From CALBZG01 sp964486295 (GTDB lineage Bacteria > Bacillota > Clostridia > Peptostreptococcales > Anaerovoracaceae): a stretch of 64,000 nucleotides of DNA. The notes below the pieces were generated by a model. It was not told the DNA's origin. It saw only the letters and a program-made list of their open reading frames with translations, and did no database searches. Below, piece by piece: positions 55,101 to 62,059 of the stretch; the stretch's first letter is position 1, and each line of letters begins with the position of its first letter. Both the position numbers and the translations under genes were made by a program. Location of the stretch: positions 62,001 to 126,000 of the forward strand of contig CAZAMF010000003.1 of assembly GCA_964486295.1 (NCBI GenBank), given 5' to 3'.

Positions 55101-55575
55101 GGCTGACAATAGAGAGAGATTCAAGACCTGGCTGTTGCGGATCGCCGATAAGGTATATGACGGCGGTTTCCCGCAAGATCATATGAAGGGCTTTGACGGT
55201 GTTCCCAACGATATCATTCATGAATTGAGGCGAAGCGAAGAGATCTGCACGGAAATTCCGTTTTCTGTCTATCTGAACAAAGAGGATAGTATCATGTCTG
55301 ATCTGGCTGACAAATTGGAAATCGAAGCCGGAGCAGACGGGTATATCAATGGGGTCATGGATCTGGTCTATAAAAAAGACGGAGAATGGTATATCTGTGA
55401 TTATAAGACGAACTTTTTCGCAGAGGATCTGCTGGAACATTACGAGGGGCAATTGATCCTTTATCAGGAGATCCTGAAAATGCTTCTCGGTCTTGATAAA
55501 AAACCAAAGGCATATTTGTATCACATTCCCGCCCGAAACGAGGAGTCATATGAACAAGTGTATTTACGGAAATAA
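52171..55575 (+). CDS. addA: AddA-like UvrD-family helicase-nuclease
   Basis: 1134 residues. Walker A AAGAGSGKTSS (28-38), AITFTKEAAKMF, motif II YLIDEFQDTNPLQ, EKQAIYRFRGGD, motif V/VI blocks VHKTKGLEAKVVIL and KYVAATRAENVL, then a C-terminal RecB nuclease GVMDLVYKKDGEWYICDYKTN. Both subunits thus carry nuclease motifs, as in AddAB. The helicase N-terminal signature is clear; overlap with addB supports the complex. Confidence 0.87.
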   Translation: MNCTVMSDAEAREKLVQKEYLDKNIFLAAGAGSGKTSSLVNRVMALVLDGRELSSVVAITFTKEAAKMFYARITKALEDAIKDAPDNGSKELLIKALSEIDTAFFGTIDSFCRKLLLEHPSEADISVDITPLEKKSQRHELAAEVFERLVKTREPATVYGKYKELRDHDLRDSQMISLIEPIVQEDIFAIDKGKNPESFAALAAERQCLKDALDTAEFLKNEYERIFVAGNSRKTAEELTTKGCFAAYLKATRMPDRRHPVKALQYLESMFRAWAYSRSKVPKPTAELERAKSILESEDAAHLIKQFERNRYYKALEFGEMIRPIVLELAKERGFITYNQSLHALVGMLRRDEKSGGEMLSYIKAKYRHYLIDEFQDTNPLQTQLFQYLTKGMPGALFIVGDEKQAIYRFRGGDVDNFRNVENHFGSDDQCATLRLSCNFRSSEALRTWFDRKFSEEQFFGQGFPLIEPAKKQRLFDSIAAEVIDGVYEYPVIARKSGRGGNEAIPGNEQERVISMIRFLLGRKVSSYDPGQNVLTATEIGYEDIMVITGTKAKLDGYIKAFREAGIPYHVAGSSNLVNSRVLRMLDRVLDMMIHPEDRYIEATCLMSEPFSFMEKELYDNICGRPGDTLQQAKDLIQRLRAVTERFSPAAIYLCIMDELKLTRMLSAFHMGEEPDTIYYGLELVRQATAEGVVTDPESLLTFIREELLSGDYEYEMALSGTPGGVRLMNVHKTKGLEAKVVILADADNPADRSSRISKSYDYENMKVCFFNIPDSSRGGVSMGKMIETDQFDALKELEKIKLDEEQTRLKYVAATRAENVLIVPRLFKNETKPEEAFLGLVAGDQIDGRWDMLLTEHLEIMDPARCETEEQIADIYIEPSGFSIPLIHDAPSCITINPSRAVVKGNAPLTSDMEYISSELDGETEEAIIKWRKDGTEIGTLVHRLMETLVNRVHETISWEERSVIIDHILLLNMVAADNRERFKTWLLRIADKVYDGGFPQDHMKGFDGVPNDIIHELRRSEEICTEIPFSVYLNKEDSIMSDLADKLEIEAGADGYINGVMDLVYKKDGEWYICDYKTNFFAEDLLEHYEGQLILYQEILKMLLGLDKKPKAYLYHIPARNEESYEQVYLRK

Positions 55576-56335
55576 AGCGGGTGCACGGATCTGGGAACTG
55601 GACCTGATCAGGGGGATCTGTGTTTTTGCCATGATGCTGGACCATACGATTTATGATCTTAAATATGTTTTCAATTTCAGGGCTCCTTTTGTCATGATGT
55701 ATTTCGATTGGGATATCCGTACGGCAGTCCGTATTCCTGTGGTGCTTTGCTTTGTGCTGATTTGCGGGATCAGCTGCTCTTTCAGCCGGTCCAATCTGAA
55801 AAGAGGGTTAAAGCTGGCCGCTTTGGCAGCGGCACTGACGATTGCCACCGGGCTCATAGATGTCGTTAACGGAAAAGGGCATGAATTTCTCATCACTTTC
55901 GGGATATTGCATATGCTTTCGGTGTCGATCCTGTTGTACTGTCTGCTCCAAAAATTCCTTGACCACAGGGGGATCCTTGCCATTGCATTTATTTTTATTG
56001 CAGTAGGGATCTATTATTATACCGGTGATCACAATGCAGTGGCAGGATGGGGATGGTTGGGCCTGATCGTGCAGCTCAGAGGGGCGTTTTTCTCTGCAGA
56101 CTATTTCCCTCTGCTGCCCGGAGCCGGGTTCTTCCTGCTTGGCAACGTTCTTGGGCCGTTTCTGTATAAAACGAAAAAAAGCCATTTCAGCCGTATAGAA
56201 AATCCTCGCCTGACAAGGCCGGTTTTGATGGTTGGGCGCCATGCGCTGGCAGTCTACCTGATCCATCAGCCTATAATCATGCTGATCCTGTCTATTATTT
56301 TCTTTGTTGCCTCCGGCCGGCCGATTTCTCTATGA
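55550..56335 (+). CDS. DUF1624/heparan acetyltransferase-like membrane protein
   Basis: 261 residues, about seven or eight hydrophobic segments. RIWELDLIRGICVFAMMLDHTIYDLKYVF and GHEFLITFGILHMLSVSILLYCLL are typical of the heparan-alpha-glucosaminide N-acetyltransferase-like DUF1624 group. The start at 55550 has GAGGAG upstream and lies inside addA's end. Substrate unknown. Confidence 0.83.
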   Translation: MNKCIYGNKAGARIWELDLIRGICVFAMMLDHTIYDLKYVFNFRAPFVMMYFDWDIRTAVRIPVVLCFVLICGISCSFSRSNLKRGLKLAALAAALTIATGLIDVVNGKGHEFLITFGILHMLSVSILLYCLLQKFLDHRGILAIAFIFIAVGIYYYTGDHNAVAGWGWLGLIVQLRGAFFSADYFPLLPGAGFFLLGNVLGPFLYKTKKSHFSRIENPRLTRPVLMVGRHALAVYLIHQPIIMLILSIIFFVASGRPISL

Positions 56336-56366
56336 ACCGGTAAAAGCCGAACTCGCTATACGGTTC

Positions 56367-58430
56367 CTATAAATTATATTTGTTCACTTTCCTGACATAC
56401 TGAGTCTGGCTGATACCCAAAGCGGCTGCTGCTTTGCGCGAGGATCTATAGGTCTCCTTGGCATGCTTCAGGATGTTCCTTTCAAAATTTTCCACCGCAT
56501 CGTCCAGTGAAACATCCGCTGTGTGAACTTCCGTCGGAAGACCCGCGTTTTCGAAAATGCTTCGATGGAATTCATGCATCACGTCCAGCAGCGTGATATT
56601 TTCGCCCTTGGCGGAAATCATCAGACGCTGCATGAGGTTTTCAAGTTCCCTGATGTTTCCCGGCCAGCTGTAATTCCGGAGATAGTCCACGGCGTCTTCA
56701 TTGATATCCCGGGCTATGCCGAATTTTTCGCTGTACAGTTTAATAAAATAATTGATGAGGGCTGGGATGTCGCTTGGCCGTTCTTCAAGCGAAGGCACTC
56801 TGATGGGGAATACGTTGAGCCGGTAATAAAGGTCGCGGCGGAATAGCTTCTGATCCACCAGCTCTTCCAGATTGCGGTTTGTCGCTGATATGATGCGGAC
56901 ATTGGTCATGACAGGGCTGGTGCCCCCCACGCGGTAAAACTCACCATCCTGTATGGCGCGGAGCAGTTTCGCCTGCATTTCGGCAGGCAGCTCTCCGATC
57001 TCATCCAGAAAAATAATACCGTTATCCGCCAGCTCGAAATATCCTTTCTTGCCGTTTTGATTGGCACCGGTAAAGGCGCCTTTCTCATATCCGAAAAACT
57101 CCGATTCCATCAGATTCGGAGCAATGGAGGCGCAGTTGACTTTGATATAAGGCTGCAGCTTTCTGCTGCTGTTCTTCTGGATCACGTTTGCCAGCTTTTC
57201 CTTACCGACACCGGTTTCTCCCGTGATCAGCACATGGCAATCGTATTTTGCCACGTTGAGGGCTTCATCCATCACAGAAACCATAGCCCGGGATTCACAG
57301 ACGAAACCTTCCGCTTGGGCAAGCCGGAAGCCGGAGCCTTCTTTAATATGTTCCTGCTTACTCAAAGGATAGGCGGGGTCATCGTTAACCGAGGCCTTTC
57401 GGGTCCGGGCGTCGGCAAGATACGGCACCAGTTCCTTCGTCATCAGAATGTCGAACTCGTCATACGCTTCCAGATAACCGTCCGCACAACGGATGTTGAG
57501 ATGTCTGGAAATGGATTCGGTGATATAGAGAGCGATATTGTAATTATTGATCAGGTTTGCAAAAAATACCGACCCGCCCGATTTTGTGGCCAGTATATTG
57601 ATGGTTTCTGCCCCCGGTATATCCGCGCAGTTGATGGAAATGTCAAAAAGGGAATCGATATTCAGGCGGTCCAGGCACTCCAGCGGCTTGAGGATATTGA
57701 CGAAATGGATTTCGTTGAACACCTTGGACAGGAGTTCGTCCACTTTCTTGCCGCTCAGAACCAGTTCGGTTTTTTTGTCCAGGAGACAGATGATATTGGC
57801 GTCTTCTCCCACGACTCTGCGTACCGTATGCCCGTAAAGAAGGTTCATCATGAGGTTGTTGCCCACCACGAGGAAATTCTGCTTATTGACCGCTTCTTTA
57901 CTAACGCTGAAAAGTGTTCCGGATTCGTTGAATGTGAAAAGGATTAGATCCACCGGCACATCCTGAGGTTTCTTAATGACCGGGATTTCGTTGAAAGCAA
58001 TAGCGTAGCCCTCGGCTTCCACCTGGCCGAACGCTCGGTTTACAGTATTGATCCTGCTGATATACAGGGGTACGGTGGTCAGGGATGTATTGCAAAGGAC
58101 TTCATCACCCACCTTGAGCCCTCTTTTGTTATTATATTCGCTCCCGATTTCTTCCACGACACCATAAAGAAGCCCGCCCGTATCGGTGACAGGATTGTGC
58201 AATTTTCCACGTTTTATGACGATGTCTATTATTTTCTCTTTGATGGCCTCGTCGTTATTGTTGGATTCCATCGATATCTGCTTGAAACTGGTACCCTCCA
58301 GATGGATCCTGCGGATGCCGATCCGCATTTCATCCGGATAGATTTCCCTGCTATTATCCACTTTCCAAGCAATCGTCGGCAGTACGCTGCCGGGTTCCAT
58401 TACGCGCTTGGTACCATAGGACCCCTTCAT
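56367..58430 (-). CDS. Sigma-54-dependent activator with a Kdd-like pseudoenzyme sensor domain
   Basis: 687 residues. Residues 1 to about 340 align end to end with Kdd encoded at 59697: MKGSYGTKRVMEPGSVLP against MKKGSPYGTHRVISPKGVLP, HNPVTDTGGLLYGVVEEIG (78-96) against KNPVTGSGGMLIGTVKEIG. The Kdd nucleotide loop IGGGGKSG has become VGNNLMMN (189-196), so binding of NAD is likely lost. Then an AAA+ sigma-54 activator domain: Walker A GETGVGKE (404-411), GAFTGA (451-456), Walker B IIFLDE (472-477). A TyrR/Fis-like helix-turn-helix is at about 663-683. The start at 58430 is set by this homology and by CAGGAG; the open frame reaches 58553. It probably senses a lysine-pathway intermediate and activates the kdd operon. 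Confidence 0.93.
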   Translation of the reverse strand: MKGSYGTKRVMEPGSVLPTIAWKVDNSREIYPDEMRIGIRRIHLEGTSFKQISMESNNNDEAIKEKIIDIVIKRGKLHNPVTDTGGLLYGVVEEIGSEYNNKRGLKVGDEVLCNTSLTTVPLYISRINTVNRAFGQVEAEGYAIAFNEIPVIKKPQDVPVDLILFTFNESGTLFSVSKEAVNKQNFLVVGNNLMMNLLYGHTVRRVVGEDANIICLLDKKTELVLSGKKVDELLSKVFNEIHFVNILKPLECLDRLNIDSLFDISINCADIPGAETINILATKSGGSVFFANLINNYNIALYITESISRHLNIRCADGYLEAYDEFDILMTKELVPYLADARTRKASVNDDPAYPLSKQEHIKEGSGFRLAQAEGFVCESRAMVSVMDEALNVAKYDCHVLITGETGVGKEKLANVIQKNSSRKLQPYIKVNCASIAPNLMESEFFGYEKGAFTGANQNGKKGYFELADNGIIFLDEIGELPAEMQAKLLRAIQDGEFYRVGGTSPVMTNVRIISATNRNLEELVDQKLFRRDLYYRLNVFPIRVPSLEERPSDIPALINYFIKLYSEKFGIARDINEDAVDYLRNYSWPGNIRELENLMQRLMISAKGENITLLDVMHEFHRSIFENAGLPTEVHTADVSLDDAVENFERNILKHAKETYRSSRKAAAALGISQTQYVRKVNKYNL

Positions 58431-58451
58431 AGATTTCACTCCTGTTCTTTG

Positions 58452-58471
58452 GTGAGTTAAAAACGGTTCAC
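58452..58471. promoter_or_regulatory. Predicted operator at the activator's own promoter
   Basis: GTGAGT-N8-GTTCAC, the same spacing as the palindromes before kdd. It overlaps the predicted start site (about 58473) of the minus-strand gene, a place that fits self-repression. Confidence 0.6.
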
Positions 58472-58479
58472 TTGATTTG

Positions 58480-58508
58480 ATGATACACCATGCGTTCATA
58501 AAAAGCAA
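58480..58508 (-). promoter_or_regulatory. Sigma-70-type promoter of the sigma-54 activator
   Basis: On the minus strand TTGCTT, 17 bp, TATCAT. The leader before ATG 58430 is about 40 nt. Confidence 0.5.
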
Positions 58509-58568
58509 GCAGCGGATCAGGGAAATCGCCGCAGAAACCCGCGCCAAGTGCATTCACCCAGCTATTCG

Positions 58569-58597
58569 TTGCTATTATTGATTTCGAATGGTATAAT
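58569..58597 (+). promoter_or_regulatory. Promoter of the pseudouridine synthase gene
   Basis: TTGCTA, exactly 17 bp, TATAAT. It lies beside the divergent activator promoter. Confidence 0.55.
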
Positions 58598-58620
58598 CCA
58601 AGCAGCAAGGAGTGGAGAAA

Positions 58621-59325
58621 ATGAGATTGAACAGATATCTGGCACATGCCGGAATAACCAGCAGACGCAAGGCGGATGAACTAATTGAAAACGGAAATGT
58701 CAAAGTCAACGGCAAGCCGGTGAAAGAAATGGGCTACGATGTTTTAGAGGGCGACCGGGTTGAAGTGAACGGAACCCTGGTGGAAGCACCGGGGAAGCCG
58801 GTTTATTATGCTCTGAATAAACCCATCGGATATATTACTTCTACAGACGATGAAAAAAACAGGCCGGTGGTAACGGATCTCCTCACAGATGTGACCGCCA
58901 GGGTCTTTCCTGTCGGAAGGCTGGACTATAACACATCCGGCTTATTGATCATCACCAATGACGGAGACCTGGCATACAGGCTGAGCCATCCGAAGCATGA
59001 AGTTCCTAAAACTTATTTGGCGCTGATCAGCGGCACACTATCAAAAGAACGCCTGAGCAAACTGCGAAGGGGTGTCGATATCGGCGGATACATTACGAAG
59101 CCGGCTGTGGTCAACATCTTGAAACAAGCTGAAAGATCGTGCCTCGTAGAGATCACCATCCATGAAGGGAAAAACCGGCAGGTGAGAAAAATGTTCGCTG
59201 CTGTAGGGAACCGCGTAGTCGATCTGCAGCGTGTTGCGATCGGAGAGGTCAGGCTGGGCAGACTGCTGGAAGGCCATTATCGCAAACTGACCAAAGCGGA
59301 ACTGGATTATCTGAAATCTTTATAG
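58621..59325 (+). CDS. rluB: Ribosomal RNA pseudouridine synthase RluB-like
   Basis: 234 residues. An N-terminal S4 domain (MRLNRYLAHAGITSRRKADELIENGNVKVNGK) and a RsuA-family catalytic domain with the Asp in VGRLDYNTSGLLIITNDG, VPKTYLALISG and EGKNRQVRKMF. It modifies 23S rRNA. ATG 58621 has AAGGAG 8 bases upstream; a GTG at 58612 overlaps that site. It separates the activator from the kdd operon. Confidence 0.9.
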   Translation: MRLNRYLAHAGITSRRKADELIENGNVKVNGKPVKEMGYDVLEGDRVEVNGTLVEAPGKPVYYALNKPIGYITSTDDEKNRPVVTDLLTDVTARVFPVGRLDYNTSGLLIITNDGDLAYRLSHPKHEVPKTYLALISGTLSKERLSKLRRGVDIGGYITKPAVVNILKQAERSCLVEITIHEGKNRQVRKMFAAVGNRVVDLQRVAIGEVRLGRLLEGHYRKLTKAELDYLKSL

Positions 59326-59341
59326 TGAAATATATAAAATC

Positions 59342-59386
59342 AGCCCTTGTCTGAACAAACATACCGTTTCAGATGAGGGCTTTTTT
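59342..59386 (+). terminator. Terminator after rluB
   Basis: AGCCCT and TCTGAA pair with TTCAGA and AGGGCT, with a small symmetric internal loop, followed by TTTTTT. It isolates the kdd promoter region. Confidence 0.85.
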
Positions 59387-59402
59387 GTGTCATCAAAGTG
59401 AG

Positions 59403-59444
59403 CCTCCTCAAAAGTGAACCGATATCTGTTCACTTTTGAGGAGG
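59403..59444. promoter_or_regulatory. Upstream activator site, perfect 17-bp inverted repeat
   Basis: Arms 59403-59419 and 59428-59444 are exact inverse complements around 8 bp; the core is GTGAAC-N8-GTTCAC. No T-run follows, so it is not a terminator. Its centre lies about 118 bp before the predicted sigma-54 start site, normal for an enhancer-binding protein. Confidence 0.8.
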
Positions 59445-59463
59445 GTGAACACAAAAATGTTCG
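59445..59463. promoter_or_regulatory. Second, weaker activator site
   Basis: GTGAAC-N8-GTTCG, same spacing, 31 bp (about three helical turns) downstream of the first, on the same face of the DNA. Confidence 0.6.
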
Positions 59464-59513
59464 AATTGGCCTGCCGCTCTTCATAAAAAGGTTGAAAAAT
59501 CAACATTTTAGAG

Positions 59514-59530
59514 TTGGCACAGACTTTGCT
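59514..59530 (+). promoter_or_regulatory. Sigma-54 promoter of the kdd-kam operon
   Basis: TTGGCACAGACTTTGCT matches the -24/-12 consensus YTGGCACG-N4-TTGCW with a single mismatch. The GG and GC are separated by exactly 10 bp. Start predicted near 59541. Confidence 0.85.
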
Positions 59531-59540
59531 TATATAATAG

Positions 59541-59696
59541 ATAAAGGCAAAGCTGATCACCAGCGTACCGATTACTGAAAGCATAATCGAATCAATATTT
59601 AAAACATCGTTTTTAAAGTCAAGAAATCAAGATCAGAAGCCAAATAAAAATCAAAATAAAAATAAAAATCAAAACAAATCTAAGGAGGATAATATT
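59541..59696 (+). other. Leader of the kdd-kam operon
   Basis: About 155 nt of 5' untranslated sequence with no gene. The last 60 bases are extremely A-rich (repeated AAAATCAAAA-like units), unstructured, and end in TAAGGAGG, an ideal ribosome site. It suggests strong translation of kdd. Confidence 0.6.
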
Positions 59697-60728
59697 ATGA
59701 AAAAAGGTAGCCCATACGGAACACACAGAGTTATTTCACCGAAAGGCGTTCTTCCGCAGCCTGCAGATGTGATCGATAACACCATGGAGATCTACGATAA
59801 TGAAGTCCTGATCGACGTACAGACCTTGAACATCGACTCCGCTTCTTTCACTCAGATTGAAAAGCAGGCCAACGGAGATATTGAAGAAATCAAGAAGATC
59901 ATGAAAGGCATTGTTGCTAAAGCCGGAAAACACAAGAATCCTGTAACCGGATCCGGCGGAATGCTGATCGGAACCGTTAAAGAAATCGGCCCAGCATATG
60001 TCGGAGACCTGAAGGTCGGTGACAAGATCGCCACACTGGTTTCCCTGTCCCTTACTCCATTGGTAATAGAAGAAATCTACGAAGTCCGTCCGGCCATCGA
60101 CCAGGTCGACATCAAAGGACAGGCAATCCTGTTCCAGAGCGGCATCTATGCCAAGCTTCCTGAAGATATGCCTGAAGGACTTGCACTTTCCGCACTTGAC
60201 GTTGCTGGCGCTCCAGCACAGACTGCAAAGCTTGTAAAGCCTGGCGATACCGTAGTTATTATCGGCGGCGGCGGCAAATCCGGACTCCTCTGCTTATATG
60301 AAGCAAAGAAAAGAGCCGGCGTAACAGGAAAAGTCATCTGCATCGGCGGTAGCGAAAAGTCAACCGAAAGAGCTAGAAATCTGAACCTGGCAGACGAATA
60401 TTTTGCGGCGGATGCCACCGACGCAGTAGCGATTTACGAGAAGGTTTCCGCGCTTACCAACGGAGAGCTGGCTGATCTGGTTATCAACTGCGTAAATATT
60501 GAAAACACTGAAATGGCTTCCATTCTGTGCTGCAAAGATCTTGGCACCGTATACTTCTTCTCCATGGCAACCAGCTTCACTAAGGCAGCCCTGGGAGCTG
60601 AAGGCGTAGGTAAAGACATCAACATGATAGTGGGAAACGGATACACAAAGGGCCACGCAGAGATCACCCTCCAGGTTCTTCGCGAGTGTGAGCCTTTAAG
60701 AAAATTATTCCAGGAAATGTATGCATAG
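59697..60728 (+). CDS. kdd: L-erythro-3,5-diaminohexanoate dehydrogenase
   Basis: NAD-dependent oxidative deamination of 3,5-diaminohexanoate in lysine fermentation, 343 residues. The N-terminal GroES-like half is followed by a Rossmann loop TVVIIGGGGKSGLLCL (185-200). Typical blocks are KGSPYGTHRVISPKGVLP and KNPVTGSGGMLIGTVKEIG. It begins the operon behind the sigma-54 promoter; lysine 2,3-aminomutase follows at 59 bp. Its relative forms the sensor half of the divergent activator. Confidence 0.93.
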   Translation: MKKGSPYGTHRVISPKGVLPQPADVIDNTMEIYDNEVLIDVQTLNIDSASFTQIEKQANGDIEEIKKIMKGIVAKAGKHKNPVTGSGGMLIGTVKEIGPAYVGDLKVGDKIATLVSLSLTPLVIEEIYEVRPAIDQVDIKGQAILFQSGIYAKLPEDMPEGLALSALDVAGAPAQTAKLVKPGDTVVIIGGGGKSGLLCLYEAKKRAGVTGKVICIGGSEKSTERARNLNLADEYFAADATDAVAIYEKVSALTNGELADLVINCVNIENTEMASILCCKDLGTVYFFSMATSFTKAALGAEGVGKDINMIVGNGYTKGHAEITLQVLRECEPLRKLFQEMYA

Positions 60729-60742
60729 CATCAATCTGGTTT

Positions 60743-60751
60743 AAGTGAACC
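60743..60751 (+). promoter_or_regulatory. Half-site of the activator motif between kdd and kamA
   Basis: AAGTGAACC, then T-ATAT, repeats the left arm of the upstream activator site (AAGTGAACCGATAT) at 13 of 14 bases. The right half is missing. It may be chance or a minor internal site. Confidence 0.35.
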
Positions 60752-60787
60752 TATATATTCGGAAGACCGAAAAGGAGAGAGTTAAAA

Positions 60788-62050
60788 ATGACAATTAGAA
60801 ACTGGAAAGACATCCCTCTTTGGAAGGATGTAACAGATGAAGAATGGAACGACTGGCACTGGCAGGTTAAAAACAGACTGACCACCGTAGAGGAAATCGC
60901 TCAGGTTGTTAATCTTACCCCTCAGGAAAAGGAAGACATCCAGAAAGTAATGGCCGGCTTCAGAGTCGGGATCACTCCTTACTATGCATCCCTGATGGAT
61001 CCGGACGATCCGAGATGCCCGGTAAGAATGCAGGCCGTTCCTACCATAGCCGAAACACACCGTTCCGAGGCTGATATGCTGGATCCTCTTCATGAAGATG
61101 AGGACTCTCCGGCTCCGGGGCTTACCCATAGATATCCGGACAGGGTGCTTTTCCTGATTACGGACCAGTGTTCCATGTACTGCCGCCACTGCACCAGAAG
61201 AAGACTTGCCGGAGAGACCGACGGCGCCCGTTCCAGAGAAGATATCGACGCATGCATCGCGTACATCAAAAGGACTCCACAGGTCAGAGACGTTCTGCTG
61301 TCCGGAGGAGACTGCCTGCTGGTCAGCGATGAAAAGCTCGAATACATCATCAGCGAATTAAGAAAAATTCCGCATGTGGAGATCGTCAGACTTGGAAGCA
61401 GAACGCCGGTGGTTATGCCGCAGCGTATAACGGACAAGCTCTGTGATATGCTGAAAAAGTATCATCCGATTTGGCTGAATACGCACTTCAACCATCCGAA
61501 AGAAATGACTCCGGAAGCATCAGAAGCTTTAAGAAAGCTGGCGGATGCAGGTATCCCACTCGGAAACCAGAGTGTACTTTTAAGGGGAATCAATGATTGC
61601 CCGCACATCATGAGGGACCTAGTCCACGAGCTGGTGAAAAACAGAGTCAGACCTTACTACATTTATCAGTGCGACCTGTCACTGGGAATCGAGCATTTCA
61701 GGACTAAGGTTGCAGCCGGTATTGAAATCATTGAAGGTCTCCGTGGACATACTTCCGGATTCTGTGTACCTACTTTCGTAGTAGATGCCCCGGGCGGCGG
61801 CGGCAAGACTCCGGTTATGCCTCAGTATGTAATTTCACAGAGCCCGGACAAGGTGATCCTGAGAAATTACGAAGGCGTCATCACCACTTATACCGAGCCA
61901 AACCACGTACAGCAGCTTGATTGCACATGCGATTACCACACCGGCAAAAAAGAATACCATTATGAAGGTGTCGCTGGTTTGGAACAGGGTGAGCATCTGT
62001 CATTGGAGCCGATGAATCTCCAGAGACATGAAAGGAACAAGCATAGATAA
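60788..62050 (+). CDS. kamA: Lysine 2,3-aminomutase
   Basis: First step of lysine fermentation, L-lysine to L-beta-lysine. Radical SAM/PLP enzyme of 420 residues. Cluster motif Cys128-x3-Cys132-x2-Cys135 in QCSMYCRHCTRRR, PLP lysine in VDAPGGGGKTPV, and C-terminal zinc cysteines CTCDYHTG. It is full length. GGAGAGAG precedes the start. kamB follows at nine bases. Confidence 0.97.
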   Translation: MTIRNWKDIPLWKDVTDEEWNDWHWQVKNRLTTVEEIAQVVNLTPQEKEDIQKVMAGFRVGITPYYASLMDPDDPRCPVRMQAVPTIAETHRSEADMLDPLHEDEDSPAPGLTHRYPDRVLFLITDQCSMYCRHCTRRRLAGETDGARSREDIDACIAYIKRTPQVRDVLLSGGDCLLVSDEKLEYIISELRKIPHVEIVRLGSRTPVVMPQRITDKLCDMLKKYHPIWLNTHFNHPKEMTPEASEALRKLADAGIPLGNQSVLLRGINDCPHIMRDLVHELVKNRVRPYYIYQCDLSLGIEHFRTKVAAGIEIIEGLRGHTSGFCVPTFVVDAPGGGGKTPVMPQYVISQSPDKVILRNYEGVITTYTEPNHVQQLDCTCDYHTGKKEYHYEGVAGLEQGEHLSLEPMNLQRHERNKHR

Positions 62051-62059
62051 GAGGATGCT

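Noticed and set aside
58431..58553. Upstream extension of the sigma-54 activator by 41 residues
   Set aside because: Homology to Kdd begins at the ATG at 58430, which has CAGGAG; the extension would cover the promoter and operator.
59403..59444. Perfect inverted repeat taken as a terminator
   Set aside because: No T-run follows, a true terminator stands just before it (59342-59386), and its core recurs at two other control sites.
59533..59538. TATAAT next to the sigma-54 promoter
   Set aside because: No -35 at a proper distance; the TTGGCA upstream is only 13 bp away and belongs to the -24 element.
59620..59685. A-rich repeat before kdd considered as a repeat element
   Set aside because: Low-complexity leader sequence without regular units; described as part of the untranslated leader.
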